The notes below the pieces were generated by a model, which saw only the letters and a program-made list of their open reading frames with translations, was not told the origin of the DNA and did not search any database. A DNA stretch of 64,000 nt from the NCBI RefSeq assembly GCF_025780055.1, contig NZ_JAOXHJ010000001.1, forward strand, positions 1 to 64,000, written 5' to 3'. A program made the position numbers and the translations under genes. This document shows positions 1 through 10,818 of the stretch, piece after piece. Source of the DNA: Ureaplasma zalophigenitalium (GTDB lineage Bacteria > Bacillota_I > Bacilli_A > Mycoplasmatales > Mycoplasmoidaceae). Numbering within the stretch: the stretch's first letter is position 1; the number at the start of each line of letters is the position of its first letter.

Positions 1-53
1 GTATTAGGCATGCCGCCAGCGTTAATCCTGAGCCAGGATCAAACTCTTAAAAA
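1..53 (-). rRNA. rrs: 16S ribosomal RNA, 5' end only
   Basis: Read on the minus strand, the window edge carries the universal 16S 5' motif GAGTTTGATCCTGGCTCAG followed by ATTAACGCTGGCGGCATGC, as in mollicutes. By analogy with E. coli the mature 5' end lies about 7 bases before GAGTTTGATC, near position 53. The gene continues out of the window to the left, so nothing can be said about 23S or 5S. Confidence 0.97.
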
Positions 54-69
54 TTGACGGATTCTATTT

Positions 70-84
70 AGTTTTCAAAGATCA
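70..84 (-). promoter_or_regulatory. boxA-like rRNA antitermination element
   Basis: The minus strand reads TGATCTTTGAAAACT between the promoter and the 16S start. It closely resembles the boxA/NusB-site sequence found in Firmicute rRNA leaders. A small hairpin (TGTGTTT/AAACACA) lies just upstream in the same leader. Confidence 0.6.
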
Positions 85-117
85 TTTTATAATGTGTTTC
101 GTTAAACACACCATATT

Positions 118-146
118 ATTATAGTGCTTTTTTTAAACAATGTCAA
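118..146 (-). promoter_or_regulatory. rRNA operon promoter
   Basis: On the minus strand a perfect -35 TTGACA (141-146) is separated by 17 bp from a perfect -10 TATAAT (118-123). This is the best sigma-A-type promoter in the window. The bases after the -10 (AATATGGTGT) are repeated exactly after the -10 of the tRNA-Ile/Ala promoter near 16.5 kb. Confidence 0.92.
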
Positions 147-212
147 GCTTTTTTATTTTTTTCTTTAAACATTGTTGTCATCAAAGACACTAAATAAAAT
201 TATACTATAAAT

Positions 213-259
213 AAAAAAAGAATTTAATGCAAAAATCAAATATTTTGCAATTTAAATTC
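213..259 (-). terminator. Intrinsic terminator of the 1-2.8 kb operon
   Basis: The minus strand forms a long stem, GAATTTAA plus TTGCAAAA pairing with TTTTGCA plus TTAAATTC, followed by a T run. The stem overlaps the last codons of the pseudouridine synthase gene and separates it from the rRNA promoter. Confidence 0.8.
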
Positions 260-1168
260 TTTATTAGATAAATAATGTAATTCAGGGTCGTATTTTGCTA
301 GATCTTTAAAACTTATATAATAAGAAACTAGGCATTGTTGGCGATATCGTTCATCTTTATCAATTCTTTTATTAATATAGCGGGTTTCGCCGACCAAGGG
401 AGCATTCAAATAATTCATCACTGCGCGAATTTGATGAGTTCGGCCTGTTAAAAGTTCGATTTCGTACAAATAATAATTGTTAATTTGTTTAATGAATTTA
501 TATTTGGTTAAAGCTGTTTTGTTTTCTTTGGTTTTAAAATCCTGTACAAGCATCAAGTTATCTTCCGGTTTTTTGTACATAAAGTTTTGGATTAAGTCTT
601 GGTTTTTTGGTGTTTTAGAATAAGTTAAACAATAGTATTTGCGCACAACATCATTTTTTTGAAACATTTCTGTAATATTTCTTAAAGCCATGGCATTTTT
701 AGCAGCCACTACTAAACCTGATGTGTTTAAATCTAAGCGGTGGCATAAACTTGGTGTAAATGATGACTCGTCAAAAGGGTTGTATTGTTTAGTTTTTGCT
801 AAATATTTTTTCACGCGTTTAGCAAGTGTGTCCTCTTGTTCGTGTATATCGTCATGAACTATTAAACCTACAGGTTTGTGAATTACTAAAATATTATTAT
901 CTTCGTATATAACTTCTAAATCATCTTTTGCTTTTAAAAAATCAAGGTTTTTATTTTCCTGCAATAGCTCTGCGGGCATAAAAACACGCACCTCATCACC
1001 AACTTGAAGCATATATTTAATATCAGATTTTTTGTTGTTAACCTTTACATCTTTTGTCCGTACCATTTTGTATATATTAAACCGACTAACATTTTTAAAC
1101 ATCTTTAAAAGATAACGGTCTAAACGTTGGTCCGCTTCGTTTTTTGAAATTTTTAAAATTTTTAACAT
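224..1168 (-). CDS. RluC/RluD-family pseudouridine synthase with S4 domain
   Basis: 314 aa. It isomerises uridine to pseudouridine in RNA, probably 23S rRNA. An S4 RNA-binding domain fills about residues 1-70 (DQRLDRYL near the start). The catalytic domain carries the family motif HRLDLNTSGLVV, whose Asp is the nucleophile, and a late TGRTHQIR segment. One in-frame TGA near the end is Trp; the true stop is TAA at 224-226. It is last in a three-gene minus-strand run, and its start overlaps the stop of the exonuclease gene by 7 bp. The family is clear; the exact target uridine (RluB, C or D type) cannot be read from sequence. Confidence 0.9.
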
Positions 1169-2184
1169 TTAATTCAGTATTCCTTTGTTCCTTGAATTTT
1201 TTTAGAATAAAAATATTCGCCTATATATTTAATTAATGCTGCTGTTTCTTTTTGCCAATCAACATTTTTGTTAGTTGGTAAAATTGATCGGTGTAAATGT
1301 AATAAATTAATATATTTTAAATCAATGTTTAAATTATTTGCCCAAGCACACAACGCACGTAGACCCGATTTATTATGAAAACTAATATACAAGGGATATT
1401 TTTGCAAAATTTCAACAATTTTATTTCTTTCGCCTTTGTTTTTATTGAAACTTATTTTATAGGAGCTAAAGGTATTGCTTTTATAATTGTAGATTTCATA
1501 ATCTAAAATCTTTTGTTGGAAATCAAAATGTTTAATGATCATGGCAGTGGATGATTGTTTTCGTCTTTCAGTAATTGATTTCTTTAGGGGATTGTTAAAA
1601 CTAATTTTTTGTTTTGGATAAAAAATCAAGACTTTTTTTAGTTCCTGAATTTTTTTAATATTAAGTGCTTGGGTTATTTTCATTAATAACCAAGCATCAT
1701 ATTTGGCATCGTGCAAATTATTAGTTTGATATTTAATGTTAAGAATTTGAGCTAATTCGTTCAAACTATAATTAATTTTTAAAGGATTTTCAAAAAGGTG
1801 CGTGATATCTAAAAAAGACATCTTTTTAATATCTAATTTATATTTTTCAAACAATCTCTTTAAAAGAATCTCATCAAAGTTTCCATATGTAACAATAATA
1901 GTATTTTCTAAAAATGCATGTATTTCCTCTGCTTTTTTTAGACTCATTTTCTGGTATTCTTTAAAGTTAACAAAGTTTTTGTTAAAGTTTATTTTGTTTT
2001 TCAACATTGAAGGGATTTGCTGATTCGAATAATATTTTTGATTAAAAATTATTGGTCTATCAAAATTGTAATTATGAATTTTATAACCACATAATTGAAT
2101 GATTTCGGGATTTTTTTGTCCTGTTGCTTCAATATCTAGGAAAACGATGCAATCTTGATTTATTTTGGTTTCATAATTAATCAT
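1162..2184 (-). CDS. DEDDh 3'-5' exonuclease (DnaQ-like) with extra C-terminal region
   Basis: 340 aa. The N-terminal half (about 10-170) has the three exonuclease motifs: FLDIEATG (ExoI, two metal-binding acids), VTYGNFDEILL (ExoII) and NLHDAKYDAW (ExoIII with the HxxxxD of the DEDDh type). Such enzymes trim DNA or RNA 3' ends. The C-terminal ~170 residues are lysine/asparagine-rich and I do not recognise them. The domain is not fused to a polymerase, so a proofreading subunit or an RNA-trimming role (RNase T- or oligoribonuclease-like) are both possible. The last codons include a Trp TGA before the TAA stop. Confidence 0.78.
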
Positions 2185-2189
2185 TGATT

Positions 2190-2795
2190 CTAAATTTTAA
2201 TTAAAGACTTTCGACTTAAATTAACAATTCTGTTTTCTTCTTTTTCAAAATATTCTGCTAATTCTTTGAAACTATTAACTTTTCCAAAGAATAATTCGTC
2301 ATCACTTAAAATTACAACTTGATAAAAAGAAACAACAAAATCGTTGGTTAACACAAAATCATTTGCATCAATTTTATTTCAGGGAAGATCTAAATACCCG
2401 GCAACTTTATTTGAATGACTAAAATAATTCGGATTAATAAAGACTTGTAATCACTTCAGTGTTAAATGCTGTTCATATGAATACTTAACAATGTTAATTA
2501 AAAAATTAATTGCTCAATAGTTTTGGGGATTGTTTAAGTCTCAATTAAGGGGTAATTCTAAATAAATTTCTGATCTTTCGTGTGATTCCTCAGTATGATT
2601 GTGAGAGTCAAAAGCGCCTAATCCAATAGTCATTAATAAATAAGAATTTTTAGTTTCTATTAACAGCAAATCATAATTGATGGGGATGGTACGATTATAG
2701 TCATTTAAATTAATAATTTTTACGGGTGATCCGTAGTGTTTTGATATAAAATTTAAAACTTTTCTTTTTTGTTCAATTGTATACGTGTAAATCAT
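2190..2795 (-). CDS. SUFU (suppressor-of-fused-like) domain protein
   Basis: 201 aa, with four Trp codons written as TGA. The core pattern GLGAFDSHNH ... ERSEIYLELPLNWDL ... NYWAINFL ... WLQVF resembles the bacterial suppressor-of-fused domain, in which an R-x-E-(I/L) strand is followed by 'lP.dW' and a 'WPi.wL' helix. Bacterial members are known mostly as immunity-type or accessory proteins of unknown biochemistry. No signal peptide or membrane segment is visible, so it is probably cytoplasmic. It heads the three-gene minus-strand run with the exonuclease and pseudouridine synthase. The family call rests on motif memory, not on a search. Confidence 0.6.
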
Positions 2796-2841
2796 ATTTT
2801 CTTAGCCCTCTATTCAATATATTAATTATAAAGGAATAGAT

Positions 2842-2872
2842 AAAAAAGAATAGTCCCTAAAGACTATCTTTT
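2842..2872 (-). terminator. Terminator after potD
   Basis: The minus strand reads AAGATAGTC, a short loop, then GACTATTCTT running into T residues, directly after the potD stop. Confidence 0.75.
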
Positions 2873-2880
2873 CATAAAAA

Positions 2881-4890
2881 TTAATTTTTGGCTACAAAAT
2901 CGTCATACCCAATAGCAATATTTGAAAGAATCAAGTCGTTAATCGGGAATTCCAATGTAGAAGGGTTATAACGTACGTTAAAGATCTCTCTATTAATATT
3001 GTTTAACTGAATTTTATCAGTTATTTGGTCGTCCAAATCAGTATAAAATGCCAACATTTTCTTTTCTAATACATTTTTTAATTCTTGATCATCAACTTTT
3101 TTATCAATAATTTGATAGTCGATTAATAATTGTTTAAGAGCTAAAAAGACTGATGTTTTATTTTCTTCCCAATTAATTTGATCATCTAAAAATTCTTTCG
3201 CATAGACAAATTCAACATCGGGTTTCTTGTTGTTTGTATATACTTCGTAAAGAATTTCTGCTAATGCATCAAAGAAGGTATGTTTTTTTTGCCGTTCTTG
3301 TTTTGTATAATATCGAGGATCAAAGCCAAAGGTTTCTGACGTCATAAAATCCTTTGGATCCTCATTGGCAATTAGGTTTTTAACTAAATCAATTTGAAAA
3401 GCTGTATTACCTAAATAACCTTCATTAATATCTAAAACATGCTCGTAAACCGCTCGCAGTGTTGGCGTATAATTTAAATAATCAAAATTACGCATAGGCA
3501 TATAAAAATAAGATTGGTCTTCTAAGATATTACCTTCTTCTTTGGCTTCTAAATCAGTTGATTCATACTTATTAATTTCTTCATCAGTTAAACCTTTATG
3601 AACATTTAACCCTCATCGTAAAACACCATCATTATCCGTATCATTAATTCCTTCAAAAACCAGGTTTTTGATGTAATCATAAGCTCCGTCTAGATGTTTT
3701 TCATCAATTAAATCATTAATAACCAAACCGTCCATAACATTTAATGTATACCGCGGGCGAACAAAATGGAAATCTTTGGTTGTTGGTAAAAGCTGTTCAT
3801 ATTTTTTTACATCAGCATATTCTCCACCATTTAAGGCAAATGAAATATCACCATTATAGCCAATCACACCTACTGTTTCTAAAGTAGCTAAATTATTTAA
3901 AACATTATTCGAGTTAGGATCGAAGCGAATTGTGTTTTTGGGTAATTTTTCTGTATAGTGGTTCAATGCATTAAATGTTGTTTCTATATCATCAATACTT
4001 GCTTTCGGTTGGTTTTGTACATTTGGTGCTTTGTTTGCAAAGAGTTGTTTTCACTCTTTTATCTTTTGTAAGTCAGGATGTGCTTTAGTTTCTTCTAACT
4101 TAATTCATGTTTGTCATTTAACTAAATCAGCATAATCTTTTTCTGTTAATGATTCTGAAGTTTGCATAATTCGTGCTAAATCATAAATAGTTCGTGGGTC
4201 ACTAATAAATGTTAAACGCGCAGGATTATCATTAGTATAAATCACAGATCCATCTCTTTCATACAACTTTGTTTTAATTTCAGGGTTAAATCGATCCTCA
4301 TTTTGAATAGCTCAGAAAATATCTGCTCATGTTGGGTTGTTTTCTGGTTTTAATGCTGGAATTTCTTTTCCTCGATAAGCAAAAATTAAGTCTTGGTAAA
4401 AATAAGGTACCATGTAATCTAATAATTGCTCGTTTTGTTGATCGTTGTCCAAATCACCCAAATAGTCACTATACGCTTGTGATAATTGTCATGTTGTATC
4501 GCTAAAAAATGGTTTTAGCTGTTCTGTTTTAGTGATTAATTTCCCGTTCGCATCATGTAAATCGAACTTAGATCAATCAATTTTTTTAATCACTTTTCGT
4601 TTAGCCAATTTTGCTACTGTATATTGAGAAATAATAGCGATGTCCAGTGATCTTGATTTTAAATACCCTTCGACAATTTCGTTATTTGAATAATAAACAT
4701 AACTTAAAAAGCCGTTCGTGTTTGTTTTGAAATTAGTTTGTAGTTCCTTACTTACATCCGGATCAACATAAGCATCATAATTACCTACGACAAATTTGTT
4801 TGTCCCAACTGCACATGCAGTTGTAATAGGAATTACTAAAGCACTCAAACCTAAGCCAAAAAGTGTTTTTTTAATTCATTTTTTACTCAT
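2881..4890 (-). CDS. potD: Spermidine/putrescine-binding lipoprotein of the Pot ABC transporter
   Basis: 669 aa. The start has a basic N-terminus, a hydrophobic helix and the lipobox ITTAC, so the mature protein is a lipid-anchored surface lipoprotein. The early sequence NKFVVGNYDAYVDPD and the region around residues 60-100 (LDIAIISQYTVAKL) resemble the first lobe of polyamine-binding proteins. It follows potC by only 3 bp with an AGGAGT ribosome site. It is about twice the length of E. coli PotD (roughly 350 aa), with extra sequence in the middle and C-terminal parts that I cannot assign. Identity rests on gene order (potA-B-C-D) and the N-terminal pattern; other substrates are possible. Confidence 0.8.
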
Positions 4891-4893
4891 AGC

Positions 4894-5883
4894 TTACTCC
4901 TGTTTTTTTCAAACCAATAAGCGAATCTTGTTGGTTGTTCGTTTACGATTGCTCGTTTTGATAATCTGATAAATAGCAATGATTATAATAATCAAAAGCG
5001 TTAATAAAATCATCAACGCACCGAAGGCAATAGCTCAGGCCTTGACCCCTTTAGCCATTTGGTAAAGTTCTGTTGAAATTGTATTCACTTTGCCCCCTAC
5101 CAAACGTGTAATAGCATAATCGTCAAAAGTGATTGCAAACACGACAATGATAGCTGAAAATAAAGAGGGCAATAAATGAGGAATGACAATTTTAAAGAAA
5201 GTTTGAATTTTTGAATACCCTAAATCATAAGAAGCAAGGATTAAATTCTTATTCATCTTCATCATTCGCGGATAAAAAATCATAATGGCATACGGAGTGC
5301 AATAAGAAATGTGAGCTAAAACTATCGTTGTGAAACCGAAATTAATGCCCAATGGTAAAAACGTTGAAGTAAACAATAAAGCTAAAGAAATACCAGTAAT
5401 GATGTCTGGTACAGCTATATTTGTTTTAGATGTATTTAAAACACTTTTCTTATAAATTGAACGCGCGTGTCAAATACCAAAGGTAGTGATTAATCCTAAA
5501 AAAATAGAAATAGGGATTACAATAACCGAAATGATTAAAGTGTTTAGTAAAGCTGAGGTAAATTGACTACTTGCTAGTTCTAAGAAATTTTCACCACCAT
5601 TTCATTGAAAAGCAGTTGTAATGTTTCCGCGTATTGAAGGTTGCGTGAAAGCTAAGAAAATAATAACAATCAGAGGGATATAAATAACAGCTAAAACAAT
5701 GAAGATGTAAAATCGTCGCAGTCAACTAATTAATAATTGACCCTTGTTAATATTTTTCATCGCTGAAACTTGTTCGAAAGTACTCTTTTCTTGAAAATTT
5801 TGTACCTTTTCTAACAGGTTGTTTTGATTATTGATTTTACTTAGATTTTTTTTAGGTGTTTTATAAAAGAAGTTATATGACAT
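4894..5883 (-). CDS. potC: Spermidine/putrescine ABC transporter permease PotC
   Basis: 329 aa inner permease with about six membrane helices. The EAA loop that contacts the ATPase is visible as LILASYDLGYSKIQTFFKIV. It has an N-terminal cytoplasmic extension of roughly 55 residues, longer than in E. coli PotC. The start codon overlaps the potB stop as TAATG, showing translational coupling. With PotB it forms the channel energised by PotA. Confidence 0.9.
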
Positions 5884-6779
5884 TATAAGGCTCCTTTCTT
5901 AATTTGAGCTTTTTTATAAGCTTTAATAATTAATTTAGGAATAATTAAGAAAATGACATACATAGCCAAAATTACTACACTAATCATCAATGTTAAAGTC
6001 GCAGCACGACTTAATTGCGCAGGGTTAGAAATACCCCCTTCACCTAAGTTTAAAATCAATCCGCCAAGTAGTCCCGAATCGTTTGACATATTCATGAATC
6101 CAGAAATTACTACAGATGTTAAACAAGATAAGAACATGACTGTAACCCCTGAAATCAAAGCATTACGAACATAAGGAATGGTAATATGAAAAAAGGTGTA
6201 TATGTGCCCTCTACCTAAGTCATAACTTGCTTGTTCTAAGTTTTTGGGCATGTGTGATAATGCTGTATATAAAGGTAAAAGCATAAATGGCATATAGATA
6301 AACACATGACCTATAATTGTATAAAAATGGCCATATGTTGAGTTGTTGTGCCCATGTAACACATCAAGAAATGTTTTAATCCCGATTAGTTTTATTAACA
6401 TAGTCATTCAAATAGGAGCTGTAATCAAAGCGATAGCAATAACTTTTAAAACTACGTTTTTTGCCTTAGCTAAAAAATAAGTGAAAGGAAAAGCGATTAA
6501 TAGGCCAATAAAAGTTGACAAGCAACTAATTCAAATAGTGTTTCAGATTTTTAAACCGATTGTTTGTGTTAAAACATCTCAGTTATCTGCCACATTCATT
6601 TCACCCACATTAGGGTGTTGTGCACCTTTAAATGCTGTAACTAAAACAACAACCAATGGAACAATAAATAAAAAAATGGTTAATAAAAAGTAAGGGATCG
6701 TTAAAATTAACCCTTTTGAGGGTTTAATGCGTCTCCAACTAAATGATTGACGTTTATTTTGTAATTGTTGTTTCATCAT
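5883..6779 (-). CDS. potB: Spermidine/putrescine ABC transporter permease PotB
   Basis: 298 aa membrane permease, the partner of PotC. It begins with a short basic tail and a strong hydrophobic helix (ILTIPYFLLTIFLFIVPLVV). The EAA loop appears as LEQASYDLGRGHIYTFFHIT. Several Trp codons are TGA. Its start lies inside the last 26 bp of potA, and its stop overlaps the potC start, so the four pot genes form one tightly coupled operon. Confidence 0.9.
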
Positions 6780-8289
6780 TCACTCCCTTCTTAATTACGT
6801 GTACATCTATGTCGTCTCAATCAAGACCAACAACATCTCCAACAGCAGAGCTGTTAATATCTTCAACATTAATGATCATGTCTTGATATTTACATTTAAT
6901 ATCTCACATTAAACCTTTATATAAAACTGATTCAACTGTTGCATTAATACTTCCTTGATCTTTAGGTACCACATCAAAATCCTCTGGTCGAATCATAATG
7001 TAAACTTCTTCATTTTCTTCAAAACCTTCTACTACATCTGTTGTCGAAGATATGTCATCAAAAACAACTTCTCCTTTTGTTTTGTAATAACCATTAAAGA
7101 TGTTTGCACGACCAACAAAGTTAGCTGTTCATAATGAGTTTGGTGAATCATAAACTTCAGATGGTGTTCCTATTTGCTCAATTTGACCATTTGACATAAC
7201 TACAACCTTGTCTGATAAAGAAAGGGCTTCTTCTTGGTCATGGGTTACTAAAATGAATGTTATTCCCAATGTTTCATGTAGTTTTTTTAATTCATTTTGT
7301 AATTGTTGGCGAACTTTAGCATCTAAAGCACTTAATGGTTCGTCTAATAGAATAATTTCCGGTTCAATTACAATTGATCTAGCTAAAGCTACTCTTTGTT
7401 GCATTCCACCGGATAATTCATTAGGAAAATTATTAACTTTCTCAGTTAAACCGACTAATTCAATAATTTGTCGAGCTTTTTCGTTAATTTCTGCTTTTGT
7501 TAATAAACGTGTAATGTTTTTGTTTTCAAACTCTTCTTTTTTGTTTGATGGGTAGATTTGTCAGTATGAGTTTCAATAATCTAAATCATTATATTTAAAA
7601 GTTAAACGATCATATTTTTTGTCTACACGAACTTTTTTCTCATAATTTGTTTTTAATAAGCTAATTTCTTTATCAACTTCCTTGATTAAGAAATCCTTAT
7701 TTTCTAGATTAGATTGTGTTATTAGATCATTCTTCTTCGTTTTTAGCTCATCCAAATAAGCTGCGTATTGATTTTTACGCATAGTTTTAATTTCACTTAA
7801 ATAAGCATTAGATTCATAAAATCTCTCAAGTTTTTTGATATCATTGTATAAATTTGCTTTTTTTAGTTCAATTTCTTTTATTTTGGTTTGACTTTTTTTC
7901 TTTGCTAATTGATAAACTCTTTCAGCGGCCTCATATATTTTTGGATCGACATTTTCTTTGGGCTTACGCATCAATTTAATGCCGTATTTAATATTTTGAG
8001 CAACAGTCATATTTGGAAAAAGTGCATAATCTTGAAACACAGTTGATGTTGGTCGCATACGAATCGACATATCTTTGATATCAATCCCGTTATACAAAAT
8101 TTTCCCGTTTGTAGGTTGTTCAAAACCTGCAATCATTTTAAGGACGGTGGTTTTACCACAACCACTTGGTCCTAAAAGTGTAACAAATTCACCTTTCTTA
8201 ATTTCCAAATCAAAGTTATGAACAGCTGTAAAACCATCATCATAAGATTTAGAAATATTGTTTAAATGTAAAATTGTTTTTTGCATCAA
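6754..8289 (-). CDS. potA: Spermidine/putrescine ABC transporter ATPase PotA, with long coiled insertion
   Basis: 511 aa. It powers polyamine import. Walker A is [10 protein letters not shown] (about 39-48), the Q-loop region VFQDYALFP (84-92), the ABC signature LSGGMQQRV (about 292) and Walker [14 protein letters not shown] charged, Lys/Glu-rich insertion of roughly 140 residues lies between Q-loop and signature (about 125-270). M. genitalium PotA is also longer than bacterial relatives. A C-terminal regulatory region follows the ATPase core. The ribosome site AAGGAG lies 6 nt before ATG. A terminator-like hairpin sits just upstream (separate entry). Confidence 0.93.
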
Positions 8290-8303
8290 AATCTCCTTTA
8301 AAA

Positions 8304-8342
8304 AGATAAAAAAATATGTTTCCCTAAAAAAGAAAACATATT
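8304..8342 (-). promoter_or_regulatory. Terminator-like hairpin just before the potA ribosome site
   Basis: The minus strand reads AATATGTTTTC, loop, GAAACATATT, then a T-rich run, ending about 10 nt before the potA AAGGAG. It could end transcripts of the upstream lipoprotein gene or act as an attenuator of potABCD. A TATTAT -10-like hexamer overlaps its 5' side. Confidence 0.5.
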
Positions 8343-8491
8343 AATAATAACACATAAAAACTTTTATAAAAAATAATTCAAAATGTTTATTTTTTTGCAC
8401 CATTTTTTTAAACGTCTAAAGAGCATTTATATTAGCTATTTATCGGGATAAAAGTTATTTTTGCATATTTTTTTATTTAGTAATGAACAAC

Positions 8492-9592
8492 CTACATACT
8501 TGTTTTTTTTGATTTAAAATTTGATTCAGGAATTTCCTTAATATAAACATTTGATTCTTGCAGATTTTTTGTTAGCGTGTAAGAAACAATTATTTTCTTA
8601 TTTGTCTCGTCTTTTTTCACATCTTTTACATTAAGGACATAGGTTTTGTCTGGTACATTCGATTGGTAGTTACTAACTTCGATTGAAGCGTCCGTGAAAG
8701 TAACTTCATTAGCACCTTTGTATGTTATAGTCACCTCTTTGTTTGCTGACTCAAAATCAATAGGTTCGACCTTAGGAGCTTCTTTTTTGAATACATCTGC
8801 TAAAATGTCTTTAGTAAATTGATGTTCTTGATTGTTTTTGCTCAATTTATATGAAACAGTTATTCTAGATTTGTCCGCAGCTTTTTGAGCACTAATAAAA
8901 GCAATCGTGAATGTATTATCAGATACATTTAATTGGTAGTTATCTACCACAAGTGATGCATCGGTGAAAGTTACTTCAGACGCACCTTTATAAGTTACAC
9001 TTGTACCCCTGTTAGCTGATTCAAAATCCACTTTAAATAATGAAGACGGAATTTCTTTTGTAAATACTGTTGATTGTTCTTTGTTTTGATTTTTAATTAT
9101 GTAAGAAACAACAATACTATTTTCTTTTTTGTCAGCTTTAACAAACTCTATTTTAACTTCAGGATGAGTTAGTGTAAAATTTTTACCATCTACAGTTGCA
9201 TCAGCAAATAAAATTTTATTAGCATTCTTATATCCGACTTGGACTTTCTTGTTCAATTCAACAAAAGCATTAAATGTTTTCACCATGGGATCTATCTTAG
9301 TTTTTAATGAACTTAGTTTGTCATTTAAAATAACTATAAAATTAGCATCTTTTTTATGTTTGTCGATTTCGTCTTTTGTTATTTTTAAGATTTTGTCTAT
9401 TTCTTGAGCGTTTACTGTATTTTTTTTATAAAAATCTGTTGTTTTTATTTGACTTACGTAATTGTTGTACTCATTAACTGCAGTGATCAACTCATTGTTG
9501 TTTTTACACGATGTAGCTATACCCGCTGCTAACCCGCAAACAGCTATACCCCCTAACATCGATAAAAAAAACTTCTTATTAATTTTTTTCAT
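8492..9592 (-). CDS. Surface lipoprotein with three tandem ~80-residue repeats
   Basis: 366 aa. Signal peptide with lipobox GIATSC; Cys29 would be lipidated. A helical stretch (about 30-113) is followed by three tandem modules, roughly 114-190, 193-278 and 283-360. Each has a pattern like YKGA.EVTFTDAS..V.NY, then ITVSY.L.KN.QE, then KEIP...F. Modules 2 and 3 are most alike. The layout resembles mollicute variable surface lipoproteins of the lipoprotein-17-related type, which suggests a host-facing, possibly size-variable antigen; this is inference. It is transcribed divergently from the FecCD genes. Confidence 0.75.
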   Translation of the reverse strand: MKKINKKFFLSMLGGIAVCGLAAGIATSCKNNNELITAVNEYNNYVSQIKTTDFYKKNTVNAQEIDKILKITKDEIDKHKKDANFIVILNDKLSSLKTKIDPMVKTFNAFVELNKKVQVGYKNANKILFADATVDGKNFTLTHPEVKIEFVKADKKENSIVVSYIIKNQNKEQSTVFTKEIPSSLFKVDFESANRGTSVTYKGASEVTFTDASLVVDNYQLNVSDNTFTIAFISAQKAADKSRITVSYKLSKNNQEHQFTKDILADVFKKEAPKVEPIDFESANKEVTITYKGANEVTFTDASIEVSNYQSNVPDKTYVLNVKDVKKDETNKKIIVSYTLTKNLQESNVYIKEIPESNFKSKKTSM

Positions 9593-9767
9593 GTTTTTAC
9601 CTCGTTTTGTTTAGAAATGTAAACTATATCTAAATTTTAGCATATTCGTTTTTCTTTTTGATATAGATTCCCCCCTAATTTTTTTACTTTTTTGGTACCT
9701 GCTTTATGTTTTTTTAAGTAATTTTTAGTAAACTAATATATGAAACAAAAGAGGGGAGATTTTTACT

Positions 9768-10817
9768 TTGACAGCGAACAATACTTCTGAAACTTCTATA
9801 TTTCAATATTCACTACCTAAATACGATACTTTTGATAAGCCAAAAAAAGTAAAATATGGTAAATGACAAATAATGTTTATCGCTTTATCGGTAATTGTAG
9901 GTGTTTTATTTTTGATCATCAATATTTTCTTTGATGGTAAATCACTAAATAACCTTAACCGTTTATTTTCAGGCAATCAATATGATATTGGTTTATATGC
10001 TTATACCCCAATTAGTAACTTTCTGGTCGGTTTTTGCATAGCATCTGCTTCCATCGCCATTACGGTTACATCAAGAAATGTATTAAGTGGGCCAACTACT
10101 CTTGGATTTACACCAATGATTATTTTGGCAAATACATCAACGCATATGATTACTATTAAAGAACAAGCTTCAACTGCAATTTTATATTCACTTGGTTTAG
10201 CTTTTTGTTTTATTTTAATTACAACAAACTTCTTACTAACAAAGGGTAATGTACAAGGAGCTAGTTTCCGTCCTATTTTAATCTCTTTTGCTATTGGTGC
10301 AACTGTATCTGCTATTAATATTGTTGTAATTTCGCAGATTGAAGATTTACGACGTGACTTTGATTCTTATGTTGGTTTCAAACCATACCCTATTTCATTG
10401 ACTAGATTTTTAACTAGTAATATCTTAATGGTGGTTGTAACTGTTATTTTGTTCCTACTGTCTTCAAAATTAACAGTAATAAAAAAAGATTTTATTTTAG
10501 CTAAATCTTTAGGTATTCACGTTAACTTAATTTATTGAACAGTTGCTTTTTCACTGGTCATTATTACTGTTTCTGCGATTGTACTAATTGGAATTATCGC
10601 ATTAATTGGAGTTGTTATTAACGTTATTATCTCAGCATTGTTTAAACGTATGAACGTTCCTTCAGCCATGCTCTATGCGGGATTATTTGGTTCAGCCATC
10701 TTATCTTTCTCTGGTTATATAGCTGAATTTTTTGCTGGATCTCGTGAAATCATTATTGCTATTTTAGCTATCCCAGCATTCGTATATGTGTTATTTAGAA
10801 GAAAGGGTGTTAAATAG
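9768..10817 (+). CDS. FecCD-family ABC permease 1 (iron/siderophore/cobalamin type)
   Basis: 349 aa, about eight to nine membrane helices. The start is taken as TTG at 9768, behind a strong GAGGGGAG ribosome site; the first ATG in frame is 35 codons later and would lose the cytoplasmic N-terminus. The C-terminal part (LIGIIALIGVVIN ... AIPAFVYVLF) lines up with the FecCD pattern GpIgFVGL..PH ... GaPfFlyLL, although the usual Pro-His is absent. The gene is followed after one base by a second permease, suggesting a heterodimeric channel. Substrate unknown; ferric compounds are the usual cargo. Confidence 0.8.
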
Positions 10818-10818
10818 T

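Noticed and set aside
8304-8342. Polyamine riboswitch before potA
   Set aside because: Only one simple hairpin is present; no complex conserved fold was seen, so only a terminator-like element is reported.
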